Of a DNA stretch of 64,000 bases, positions 25,697 to 35,543 are shown in pieces (the stretch's first letter is position 1; each line of letters opens with the position of its first letter). The translations under genes and the position numbers were made by a program. Source of the DNA: Caulobacter sp. FWC2 (GTDB lineage Bacteria > Pseudomonadota > Alphaproteobacteria > Caulobacterales > Caulobacteraceae); the NCBI RefSeq assembly GCF_002742625.1, contig NZ_PEBF01000001.1:2356001-2420000 (forward strand), given 5' to 3'. The notes below the pieces were generated by a model. That model searched no databases, was not told where the DNA came from, and was given only the letters and a program-made list of their open reading frames with translations.

Positions 25697-25723
25697 AGGC
25701 GACGGCCGCGACGGCCGTCGCCT
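25697..25723. terminator. Hairpin downstream of the hemerythrin gene
   Basis: AGGCGACGGCC (25697-25707), loop GCGAC, GGCCGTCGCCT (25713-25723): 11-base perfect stem, seven bases past the hemerythrin stop. As a symmetric hairpin between convergent genes it may serve both directions. No T run. Confidence 0.7.
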
Positions 25724-25761
25724 CGATCAAGGCCAAGGTCATCCCCTCGCCAGAGACCTGT

Positions 25762-26667
25762 TCAGCGCAGCAGCGGCGCCAGCGCTGCGAGATCGTTGCG
25801 CAGGGCGGTGGTCGCCACCCCGGCTTCGCCCATGGCGTGGCTGATCTGATCCAGCCCCAGCACGACGTCGCCTGCGGCATAGAGGCCGGGAAGGCTGGTG
25901 CGCTGGTGGCTGTCGACCTTGATGCAGCCCTCCTCGGTGACCGCCGCGCCCAGGGCGCGCGCAAGGTCCGAATGGATATCCGATCCCAGGGAAGGATAGA
26001 CGGCGTCGAACCGCAGGCGCCCGGCCGCGCAGGTCACGACAAGCCCGTCGCTCTCGAGATGGAAATCGTGAACTGGTCCAGCGAAACGCTTCACCCCGAT
26101 GGTGTCGAGACGGGTCCGGGCGGCTTCGTCCAGGCCGTCCTCGCCCGTCAGTCCGATCAGGCTGACGTCCGCCGTATAGCCGCGCAGAAACTCAGCCTCC
26201 CGGGCCGCTCGCGGGCCTCGGCCGACGACGGCCACGACTTGATCCGTGACCTCGTAGCCGTCGCAGACCGGACAATAGCGTAGACGACCCTGCCGGAGCG
26301 CCTCGGCGTGAAGATCATCGTCCATCAGCGGGCGGCGGTTTGTCACGCCGGTGGCCAACAGGACGGCCCGGGCCGAAATCTCACGATCCGCCAGCGTGGC
26401 TCGGAAGCCGTCCGGAATGGGCCTCAAGTCCGTGATGCGCCCCGCGACCAGCTTCGTTCCGTAAAGGGTCGCCTGCTCACGCATGCGCTCCAGCAAAGCC
26501 ACGCCGGATATCCCTTCGGGAAAGCCGGCATGGTTGCGGGTGAGGGGAATTTGCGCCGCGCGGCTATCGCCGGCGTCGACCACCTGGACAGATAGGTGGA
26601 AGCGCGCGGCGTAGATCGCGGCGGTCAGGCCGGCGGGCCCGCCGCCGATGATCAGGCAGTCGATCAT
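25762..26667 (-). CDS. NAD(P)/FAD-dependent oxidoreductase, thioredoxin-reductase-like
   Basis: 301 aa soluble flavoprotein. FAD-binding GGGPAGLTAAIYAARF at residues 7-22, redox pair C132-P-V-C135 in RYCPVCDGYEV, an NADPH fold VVAVVGRGPRAAREA, and the second FAD motif LYAAGDVVLGLDQISHAMGEAGVA. Shorter and divergent from housekeeping TrxB, so the partner may be another thiol protein. It lies 15 bases behind the catalase stop on the same strand, which suggests one mRNA and a peroxide-defence role. Confidence 0.87.
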   Translation of the reverse strand: MIDCLIIGGGPAGLTAAIYAARFHLSVQVVDAGDSRAAQIPLTRNHAGFPEGISGVALLERMREQATLYGTKLVAGRITDLRPIPDGFRATLADREISARAVLLATGVTNRRPLMDDDLHAEALRQGRLRYCPVCDGYEVTDQVVAVVGRGPRAAREAEFLRGYTADVSLIGLTGEDGLDEAARTRLDTIGVKRFAGPVHDFHLESDGLVVTCAAGRLRFDAVYPSLGSDIHSDLARALGAAVTEEGCIKVDSHQRTSLPGLYAAGDVVLGLDQISHAMGEAGVATTALRNDLAALAPLLR

Positions 26668-26682
26668 GCGAGGTCGGGCCGC

Positions 26683-28878
<2,196 letters not shown>

Positions 28879-29013
28879 GAGCGTCTTCCGATTGTTTGGA
28901 TGTGGGAGGCTAACGCCGGCCGGAAGACGAGGTTGCGGTCGCCAAGTCGACACAGGACAGAAGCGCGGCGCCAAGGCTGGCGTTCTGGTCGCAAGCGCGT
29001 TAGCAGACCGCCC

Positions 29014-30642
29014 ATGATCCGCCTCGACAATATCTCCAAGCAGAACGGCCACCAGATCCTGTTCATCGAAGCCTCGATGGGCATTCAGAAGGGCGAGAAG
29101 GTCGGCCTCGTCGGTCCGAACGGGGCCGGCAAGACGACGCTGTTCCGAATGATCACCGGCCAGGAACAGCCCGACGACGGGCTGGTCTCGATCGATCCCG
29201 GCATGACGATCGGCTATTTCAGCCAGGACGTCGGCGAAATGGCGGGCCAGAGCGCGGTCTCCGCCGTGATGGATGGCGTCGGCCCCGTCAGCGCGCTGGC
29301 CGCCGAGATGGCCACGCTCGAGGCGGCCATGGTCGATCCGGACCAGGCCGACGCCCTGGACGCCGTGATGGAGCGCTATGGCGAGGTTCTGGAGCGCTTC
29401 CAGGAGCTGGACGGCTATGCGCTGGAGGCGCGGGCGCGCGAGGTGCTGGCCGGCCTCAGCTTCAGCCAGGAACGCATGGACGGCGACGTCGGTCTGCTGT
29501 CCGGCGGCTGGAAGATGCGCGTGGCGCTGGCCCGCATCCTGCTGATGCGCCCCGACGGCATGCTTCTGGACGAACCCTCCAACCACCTGGACCTGGAAAG
29601 CCTGATCTGGCTTGAGGCGTTCCTCAAGAACTATGAGGGTGCGCTGCTGATGACCTCGCACGACCGCGCGTTCATGAACCGCATCATCGGCAAGGTGGTG
29701 GAGATCGACGGCGGCTCGCTGATCACCTATTCGGGCGATCTGGACTTCTACGACCAGCAGCGCGCGCTGGGCGAGGCGCAACGCCAGGCGCAGTACGAGC
29801 GCCAGCAGGCCATGCTGGCCAAGGAAATCAAGTTCATCGAGAAGTTCAAGGCGCGCGCCTCGCACGCCGCCCAGGTCCAGAGCCGGGTGAAGAAGCTCGA
29901 CAAGATCGAACGCGTCGAGGCCCCGCGCCGCCGCCAGTCGGTGCAGTTCGAGTTCCAGAGCCCGCCCCGGTCGGGCGAAGACGTGATCAACCTGCGCGAT
30001 GTCCATAAGGGCTACGGCGCGCAGCCGATCTATGAAGGCCTCGACTTCCTGGTGCGCCGCAAGGAGCGCTGGTGCGTCCTCGGCGCCAACGGGGCCGGCA
30101 AGTCGACGCTGCTGAAACTGGTGGCCGGCGCCACCGCGCCCGATCAGGGCAAGGTCAATATCGGCGCCAGCGTCAAGATGGGCTATTTCGCCCAGCACTC
30201 CATGGACCTGCTGGACGGCGAAGAGACGATCTTCGAGTCTCTGGAAAGCTCGTTCCCGCAGGCGGGGCAGGGCGCGTTGCGCACCCTGGCCGGCTGTTTC
30301 GGGTTCTCCGGCGACGATGTCGAAAAGCCCTGCCGCGTCTTGTCGGGCGGCGAGAAGGCGCGCCTGGTCATGGCCAAGATGCTGTTCGATCCGCCGAACC
30401 TGCTGGTGCTGGACGAACCGACCAACCACCTCGACATGGCGACGAAGGAGATGCTGGTCGCGGCCCTGGCGGACTTCGAGGGCACCATGCTTTTCGTCTC
30501 GCACGACCGCCACTTCCTGGCGGCCCTGTCGAACCGCGTGCTGGAGCTGACGCCCGAGGGTGTCCACCAGTACGGCGGCGGCTACACCGAATATGTCAGC
30601 CGCACGGGCCAGGAAGCGCCTGGACTGCACCCGGGCGGGTAG
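29014..30642 (+). CDS. ABC-F family ATPase (ribosome-associated type)
   Basis: 542 aa soluble twin ATPase. First domain: [11 protein letters not shown] near 34, [33 protein letters not shown] charged linker (about 240-310, with [40 protein letters not shown]) is the arm that reaches the tRNA sites in ABC-F proteins. Second domain: [39 protein letters not shown]. No membrane segments, so it is a translation factor and not a transporter. Which paralogue (EttA, Uup, YheS) is not clear. Divergent from katE with 135 bases between. Confidence 0.92.
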   Translation: MIRLDNISKQNGHQILFIEASMGIQKGEKVGLVGPNGAGKTTLFRMITGQEQPDDGLVSIDPGMTIGYFSQDVGEMAGQSAVSAVMDGVGPVSALAAEMATLEAAMVDPDQADALDAVMERYGEVLERFQELDGYALEARAREVLAGLSFSQERMDGDVGLLSGGWKMRVALARILLMRPDGMLLDEPSNHLDLESLIWLEAFLKNYEGALLMTSHDRAFMNRIIGKVVEIDGGSLITYSGDLDFYDQQRALGEAQRQAQYERQQAMLAKEIKFIEKFKARASHAAQVQSRVKKLDKIERVEAPRRRQSVQFEFQSPPRSGEDVINLRDVHKGYGAQPIYEGLDFLVRRKERWCVLGANGAGKSTLLKLVAGATAPDQGKVNIGASVKMGYFAQHSMDLLDGEETIFESLESSFPQAGQGALRTLAGCFGFSGDDVEKPCRVLSGGEKARLVMAKMLFDPPNLLVLDEPTNHLDMATKEMLVAALADFEGTMLFVSHDRHFLAALSNRVLELTPEGVHQYGGGYTEYVSRTGQEAPGLHPGG

Positions 30643-30654
30643 GGGCGTCTCAAG

Positions 30655-31869
30655 TCACGACCTGTAGAGATCCGCGTCCGGGTCTTTCTCGCCCCGCACC
30701 TCCGCCGCGACGACCTGCGAGGCGATGACTGAATAGGTGATGCCGTTGCCGCCAAAACCCATGACGGCCCAGGTGTGCGCCATGCCCTCGACCGGCCCTA
30801 TGCTGGGCAAGCCCGTCGCGCTCTCGCCGAAGGCGCCGGCCCAGCCGTAGTCGATCTTGAACGCCACGTCGGGCAACAGCCGCTTCAGCTTGGTGGCGAT
30901 GATCTCGCACTTTCGCTCCAGCTTCGCCTTGTCCTGGTGCGCGGTGGCGGAGGCTTCGTCCTCACCGCCGACAATCAGGCGGCCATCGCCGCCCATGCGC
31001 AGATAGAGGTATGGATCGGACGCTTCCCACACCAGCATGTCCCGCAGCCAGGCGGGACAGCGCTGACGCGGCTCCGAGGCCATCGCCCAGGTCGAGATGA
31101 TCTCCGCACCCGGGGTCGGAACGCCCTTGGGGAATTCGTATCCGCAGCAGAACACCAGCGACTTGGCCCGCACCGCATGACCCGCGTCGGTCAGCAGCGT
31201 CACGCCGTCGGGATCGCTGACAGCCGTCAGGACCTCGACGGGCGACCAGACCTTCGCGCCACGCGCCTGAGCGCGTCTCAGCAGCCCAGCCGCCAGTCGG
31301 GCCGGGTCGCCGCTGGCCGAACCGCTTGAGAGGATGGCTCCGGTTCGATCCACGCCGAAGCGTTCGCGCAGGGTCGCTGAATTCAGATAGCGGCTATCCA
31401 ATCCGATGCCCGCGCGCGCTTCCGCCTCGGCCTCCAGCGCGCGATGGCCGTAGGCGTCGCCCGCCAGGTAGAGTGACGACTTGTCCTTTAGCCCGCAGGG
31501 GATGCGCTCTTCGGCCACGATCCCTTTCAGCGCATCCACGGCCTGGCGCGACCTCAGATAGGCCCGCCTGGCGTTCGCCGCGCCGATCTTCTGGGCGAGC
31601 GCCGTGAGCGGCAGGTCGATCTCCCATTGCAGCAGCGCTGTCGAGGCCAGGGTCGACCCCATCAGCGGCGCGCGTCGGTCCAGCACCGCGACCGAGTGAT
31701 CCTTCGACAGCTCGTGGGCCATGAACGCGCCACTGATCCCCGCGCCGACGATGGCCACATCGACGCTGATCGCGGCGGTCAGCGGCCGCGCCGGGACGCC
31801 CAGCCCAGGGCTGTCGGCCCAGAGCGAACGGCCCGTCCTGAGATCGCGTTTGATCGTGGCGCCAGTCAT
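30655..31869 (-). CDS. FAD-dependent oxidoreductase, DAO family
   Basis: 404 aa. Rossmann motif VDVAIVGAGISGAFMAHELSKDHSVAVLDRR at about 36-66, STALLQWEIDLPL, substrate domain, and the closing FAD motif MGFGGNGITYSVIASQVVAAEV. Family members oxidise the amine of amino acids or sarcosine-like compounds, often releasing H2O2; the substrate is unknown. A leading stretch (RTGRSLWADSPG) resembles gamma-glutamylputrescine-oxidase-type members. It converges on the ABC-F gene with 12 bases between stops. Confidence 0.87.
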   Translation of the reverse strand: MTGATIKRDLRTGRSLWADSPGLGVPARPLTAAISVDVAIVGAGISGAFMAHELSKDHSVAVLDRRAPLMGSTLASTALLQWEIDLPLTALAQKIGAANARRAYLRSRQAVDALKGIVAEERIPCGLKDKSSLYLAGDAYGHRALEAEAEARAGIGLDSRYLNSATLRERFGVDRTGAILSSGSASGDPARLAAGLLRRAQARGAKVWSPVEVLTAVSDPDGVTLLTDAGHAVRAKSLVFCCGYEFPKGVPTPGAEIISTWAMASEPRQRCPAWLRDMLVWEASDPYLYLRMGGDGRLIVGGEDEASATAHQDKAKLERKCEIIATKLKRLLPDVAFKIDYGWAGAFGESATGLPSIGPVEGMAHTWAVMGFGGNGITYSVIASQVVAAEVRGEKDPDADLYRS

Positions 31870-32414
31870 CGAGGCCTCCCTGAAGCGGTGGCATAGTTCC
31901 TGAGGAAGCTTCGAGTTCCTCCGGCGGCTCGGGAGGATGCGCCGGCGGAGGCGCGGGCAGGGGTCGTCCGTTGAACGCCTCGGCGTATCGAGGAAACTCT
32001 GATCGCAAAACGGTAGCCAGTTGCAAAGCTGACGCGAGAAAATCGTGAATACGCGGCGCGGCGCGGTAACTCGGATACTCGCAGATGCGACGCGCCGCGT
32101 TGGGAGTCAGCGGAAAAGACATGCAGCTGCCACGGACGGGCCAGACCCGCGGCGCCAGTAGACCCACATCTCGTCTAAGATATATTATCGGAAGAATGTA
32201 CTGATGGCAGTTACACCAGAGCCGCGCGCCCACCAGACAAACGCCTTATGATTGTTTTTTGTATTTATCCCTTTCCGATTGACTCGCCGAGAGCGGCGCC
32301 CCCACCCTTGCTCAGGTCCTAGTCCAAGAACCGCTCGCATGCCGGCTCGCGCCGTCCGCGAAACCGCGCCGTTTGTCGCCATCGGCGCGCCGACGAAATG
32401 GGGAACGTCAGGTC
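31870..32414. other. 545-base intergenic region with an AT-rich stretch
   Basis: No gene I can support. A minus-strand frame begins at 32233 with a protein-like start (SFPLTPNAARRICEYPSYRAAPRIHDF), but it runs on out of frame through the DAO gene, so at most a short or broken gene lies at 31900-32125. The 32170-32290 part is clearly AT-rich against the surroundings (TATATTATCGG, GATTGTTTTTTGTATTTATC) and likely holds the phosphoesterase promoter. The base shift may mark the edge of acquired DNA. Confidence 0.5.
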
Positions 32415-34733
32415 ATGTCCACGCCGCAAACGGCTCAGGTCTACATCACCAACACCACCGATGGCGTGGCCGCCATCAGCCTGATGCACAACAACGCCGA
32501 CTACGGTAACCAGCAGGGACAATGGACCGCCCAGCCCGGCCAGACGGTCGGTCCGCTGACGGTCAATTTCAACACCGGTTTCGGTTCCTGGTCGGTGCTG
32601 GACTACTGGGCGTGCGAGATCAATGTCACCGGCGGTTCCACCCCGGGCCTCTACGAGAGCACCGGCGTCCTGCAATACAGCGACTGGAAGGAATGCCAGC
32701 TGCAAGGTTCGGACGCGGGCCAGAACCTGACCTTCCAGGTCAGCAGCACGACCTTCAACATCAACCTGAAATCCGGCGGGACCTCGACCCCGATGAACCC
32801 GGTCGATCGGGTGTCGGCCCAGGTCTATGTGACCAACCAGACCGACGGCGAAGCCACGATCACCCTGTTCCACAACAACAGCACCGACGGCACTCAAAGC
32901 GCGACCTGGGTCGCCCAGCCGGGCCAGCAGGTCGGGCCGCTGACCGTCTATTTCCGCCTGGGCCTGAACGTCGGCTGGGTGCTGGACTACTGGGCGATCA
33001 AGCTGGCGGTGTCGAACGGCTCGACCCCGGGCCTCTATTCCAGCGTCGGCTCCTGGGCCGTCGCCAACTGGAAGGAATGCCAGCTGCAGAGCGGCGACGT
33101 CGGCAAGACCCTGGGCTTCACGGTCAACACCAGCACGTTCGACATCAACGTGGCGTCCGGCGGGACCTCCACCGGCATGAACAAGACCGGTCCCTATACG
33201 GCGATCGACAACGTCTTCGTGCTGATGCTGGAGAACCACTCGTTCGACAACATGTTCGCCCTGTCCAAGATCCCGGGTCTGACCGTCGCCACGCCCGCCG
33301 ATAGCAATATCTATCAGGGCCAGACCTACACCTTCGGCCCCGGCGGCCCATCGGCCATGCCCACCGATCCCGGCCACGAGTTCCCCGATGTGCTGGAGCA
33401 GCTTTGCGGCGCGGCGGTCGCCCAGCAGCGCAAGCCGTGGACCGCCTATCCAGCGACCGACAACAGCGGGTTTGTCTCGAACTACGCCACGACGCGGAGC
33501 GAGATCACGTCGGACAATCCCAACCTCCCGACCCAGCCCGAGTGGGGCGACGCCATGCTGGGCCTGGACACGCCCTCGCAGCTGCCGGTGATCTATCAAC
33601 TGGCCACCACCTTCGCGATCTGCGACGCGTGGCATGCCTCGATCCCCGGCCCGACCTGGCCCAACCGCTTCTTCGTGCACGGCGCCTCGTCAGCCGGCTG
33701 GGCGGATTCGCCCTCCAGCAAGCAGATCGCCACCTGGGAAGCGCCCGGCTACGGCTTCACCTATCCCAGCGGTAAGTCGATCTTCGACAAGCTGTCTTAC
33801 AAGGGCCTGCAGTGGCGGATCTACGCCGACCAGAACGGCTCGGTGCTGGGCGGCATCCCGCAGGTCTCGTCGCTGAAGGGGATCACCTATGGGGTCGACA
33901 CCAACTCGATCGGCAGCTTCGCCTCGGACCTCCAGGGCCCCTATCCGTACGCCTACACCTTCATCGAGCCCAACTATGGCGACGTCTATGGCGGCTCCTA
34001 CACCGGCGGATCCTCTCAGCATCCGATGGATTCTGTGGCCGGCGGCGAGGGCCTGATCAAGACCGTCTACGAGGCCATCCGCAACTCGCCCGTCTGGCAG
34101 CGCAGCCTGCTGATCATCACCTATGACGAGCACGGCGGCTTTTACGACAGCGTCCAGACCCAGGCCGCCACGCCGCCCGACGACGGCGCGCCGCAGGACC
34201 TGTCGATCAATTCAGGTGGCTTCCTGTTCGACGTCTACGGCGTGCGCGTGCCGGCGGTGATCGTCTCGCCGCTGATCCCGGCCGGGACGGTGGACCATAC
34301 GCTGTACGACCATGCTTCGGTCTCGGCGACGCTGAACGCCCTCTACGGCACGGGTTTCATGACCCAGCGCGACGCCAAGGCCAATCCCCTCACCCACCTG
34401 CTGTCGCTGTCGGAACCGCGCACCGACTGCCCCACCACGCTGAATAGTCCCGCCGAGGCCATGGTCAGGGCCGCCACGCCGGCCGTGCTGTCGACGGACG
34501 ATACCTCGCCGCTGCCGGAGTCGGGCAACGGCATCGGCTTCCTGCAGATCCTGGCGAAGACCGACATCGAGCTGACCCGCGGCGATCCCGCCGAGATCGC
34601 GGCCATCCAGGCCAAGGTGACGGCCATCAAGACCGTCGGCCAGGCCGAGGCCTATGCGCGCGAGGTGACCGCCAAGGCGAACCTGGCGCGGAGCGCGCTG
34701 GACGGCGCGACCGCCGCACCGCCGATGCGATGA
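32415..34733 (+). CDS. Phospholipase C/acid phosphatase-type phosphoesterase with duplicated N-terminal module
   Basis: 772 aa. Residues about 5-125 and 138-258 are two copies of one unit: each starts AQVYxTNxTDG, holds WxAQPGQxVGPLTV, VLDYWA, GSTPGLY, WKECQLQ and ends SGGTSTxMN. From about 265 follows the phosphoesterase (PF04185) domain: metal site ENHSFDNMF with E273-N-H275, PGPTWPNRFFVHGA, YDEHGGFYD, RVPAVIVSPLIPAG, HTLYDHASV. It hydrolyses a phosphodiester or phosphomonoester. Unlike secreted family members it has no Sec or Tat signal; I chose the ATG at 32415, and the upstream ATG at 32373 adds none. Export may be unconventional. Confidence 0.9.
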   Translation: MSTPQTAQVYITNTTDGVAAISLMHNNADYGNQQGQWTAQPGQTVGPLTVNFNTGFGSWSVLDYWACEINVTGGSTPGLYESTGVLQYSDWKECQLQGSDAGQNLTFQVSSTTFNINLKSGGTSTPMNPVDRVSAQVYVTNQTDGEATITLFHNNSTDGTQSATWVAQPGQQVGPLTVYFRLGLNVGWVLDYWAIKLAVSNGSTPGLYSSVGSWAVANWKECQLQSGDVGKTLGFTVNTSTFDINVASGGTSTGMNKTGPYTAIDNVFVLMLENHSFDNMFALSKIPGLTVATPADSNIYQGQTYTFGPGGPSAMPTDPGHEFPDVLEQLCGAAVAQQRKPWTAYPATDNSGFVSNYATTRSEITSDNPNLPTQPEWGDAMLGLDTPSQLPVIYQLATTFAICDAWHASIPGPTWPNRFFVHGASSAGWADSPSSKQIATWEAPGYGFTYPSGKSIFDKLSYKGLQWRIYADQNGSVLGGIPQVSSLKGITYGVDTNSIGSFASDLQGPYPYAYTFIEPNYGDVYGGSYTGGSSQHPMDSVAGGEGLIKTVYEAIRNSPVWQRSLLIITYDEHGGFYDSVQTQAATPPDDGAPQDLSINSGGFLFDVYGVRVPAVIVSPLIPAGTVDHTLYDHASVSATLNALYGTGFMTQRDAKANPLTHLLSLSEPRTDCPTTLNSPAEAMVRAATPAVLSTDDTSPLPESGNGIGFLQILAKTDIELTRGDPAEIAAIQAKVTAIKTVGQAEAYAREVTAKANLARSALDGATAAPPMR

Positions 34734-34753
34734 CGCCAATGCGGCTCAAATGA

Positions 34754-34769
34754 CCGAGCGCCTGCTCGG
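34754..34769. terminator. Short hairpin between the phosphoesterase and the regulator
   Basis: CCGAGC (34754-34759), loop GCCT, GCTCGG (34764-34769), 20 bases after the phosphoesterase stop and 26 bases before the convergent regulator's stop. Weak, without a T run. Confidence 0.35.
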
Positions 34770-34795
34770 GATGCGCGGCGTACGGCGGGGCCGGA

Positions 34796-35284
34796 TCAGC
34801 GGGGCGCGTCGTCCTCCCCGGCCATCGCCCGCACCAGATTGAGCAGTTGTGAGCGGGCGCTCTTTGACGTTCGCGGCAGCAGGGTCGCGAACTCAAGGCC
34901 CTCGGGGGATAGCAGGAAGGCCTGCAAGGCGTGGGCCTGTTCCTCGGCCTGGCGCATGGCCCCGGAAACCTCCTCGGCGTCCGTCGACGGCAGCCCCTCG
35001 AAGAACCACGACACGGGGCTCTGCAGCCTCAAGGCCAAGCCATAAAGCTTCGAAGCGCTGATCCGGTTGTGGCCCCGCTCGTACTTTTGCAGCTGCTGGA
35101 ACGTCAGTCCGACCGCGTTGGCCAAGACCGTCTGGCTCAGTCCCAGCACGCGACGACGCATGCGAAGACGTGATCCGACGTGGACATCGACAAAGTGAGG
35201 CGTGACGTCGTCCGACAAAGCGGTGCTCCAGAAGAATGGACTCAATCCTTGGTGGAGATCGAGCTCTTTGCCCCGGTTGAGCAA
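34796..35284 (-). CDS. XRE-family (Cro/CI-type HTH) transcriptional regulator
   Basis: 162 aa. HTH core about residues 36-92: GSRLRMRRRVLGLSQTVLANAVGLTFQQLQKYERGHNRISASKLYGLALRL, then a helical tail. This short type is common in alphaproteobacteria. The far start is a TTG at 35284; a TTG at 35218 (just before SDDVTPHFVDVHVG) fits family length better. It lies between, and divergent from, the catalase-LodA gene and could control it, but that is only position. Confidence 0.88.
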   Translation of the reverse strand: MLNRGKELDLHQGLSPFFWSTALSDDVTPHFVDVHVGSRLRMRRRVLGLSQTVLANAVGLTFQQLQKYERGHNRISASKLYGLALRLQSPVSWFFEGLPSTDAEEVSGAMRQAEEQAHALQAFLLSPEGLEFATLLPRTSKSARSQLLNLVRAMAGEDDAPR

Positions 35285-35543
35285 GCTTCCGCCTACCGGT
35301 CTACTAGCTGAAGGTCGTATTGGCCGCGCTTACGATCAGGACACGAAAAACGGCGCCATATAGCGGGCTGTGGAGGCGCGCCTGCGATGAAAGGCGTCAA
35401 GGCGACCTCTCCGCTCCTAGCCTCGCTGTCGCCTCAACGGGCGTCGCGGCGCCGCTTCGAAAGGTGGCGCGCCTCTGACGAGAAGATGATGTTGACACAA
35501 CCAAGAGAAGCATGAACTCCTTTACTGACGTCGATCATCTGGG

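Noticed and set aside
31394..32233. A 279-codon minus-strand frame with a protein-like start
   Set aside because: Most of it is an out-of-frame reading of the DAO oxidase gene; only about 75 codons fall in the gap and no family is recognisable.
35492..35497. TTGACA as promoter of the catalase-LodA gene
   Set aside because: The -35 is perfect, but no acceptable -10 hexamer lies 16-18 bases on; not enough to list as a feature.
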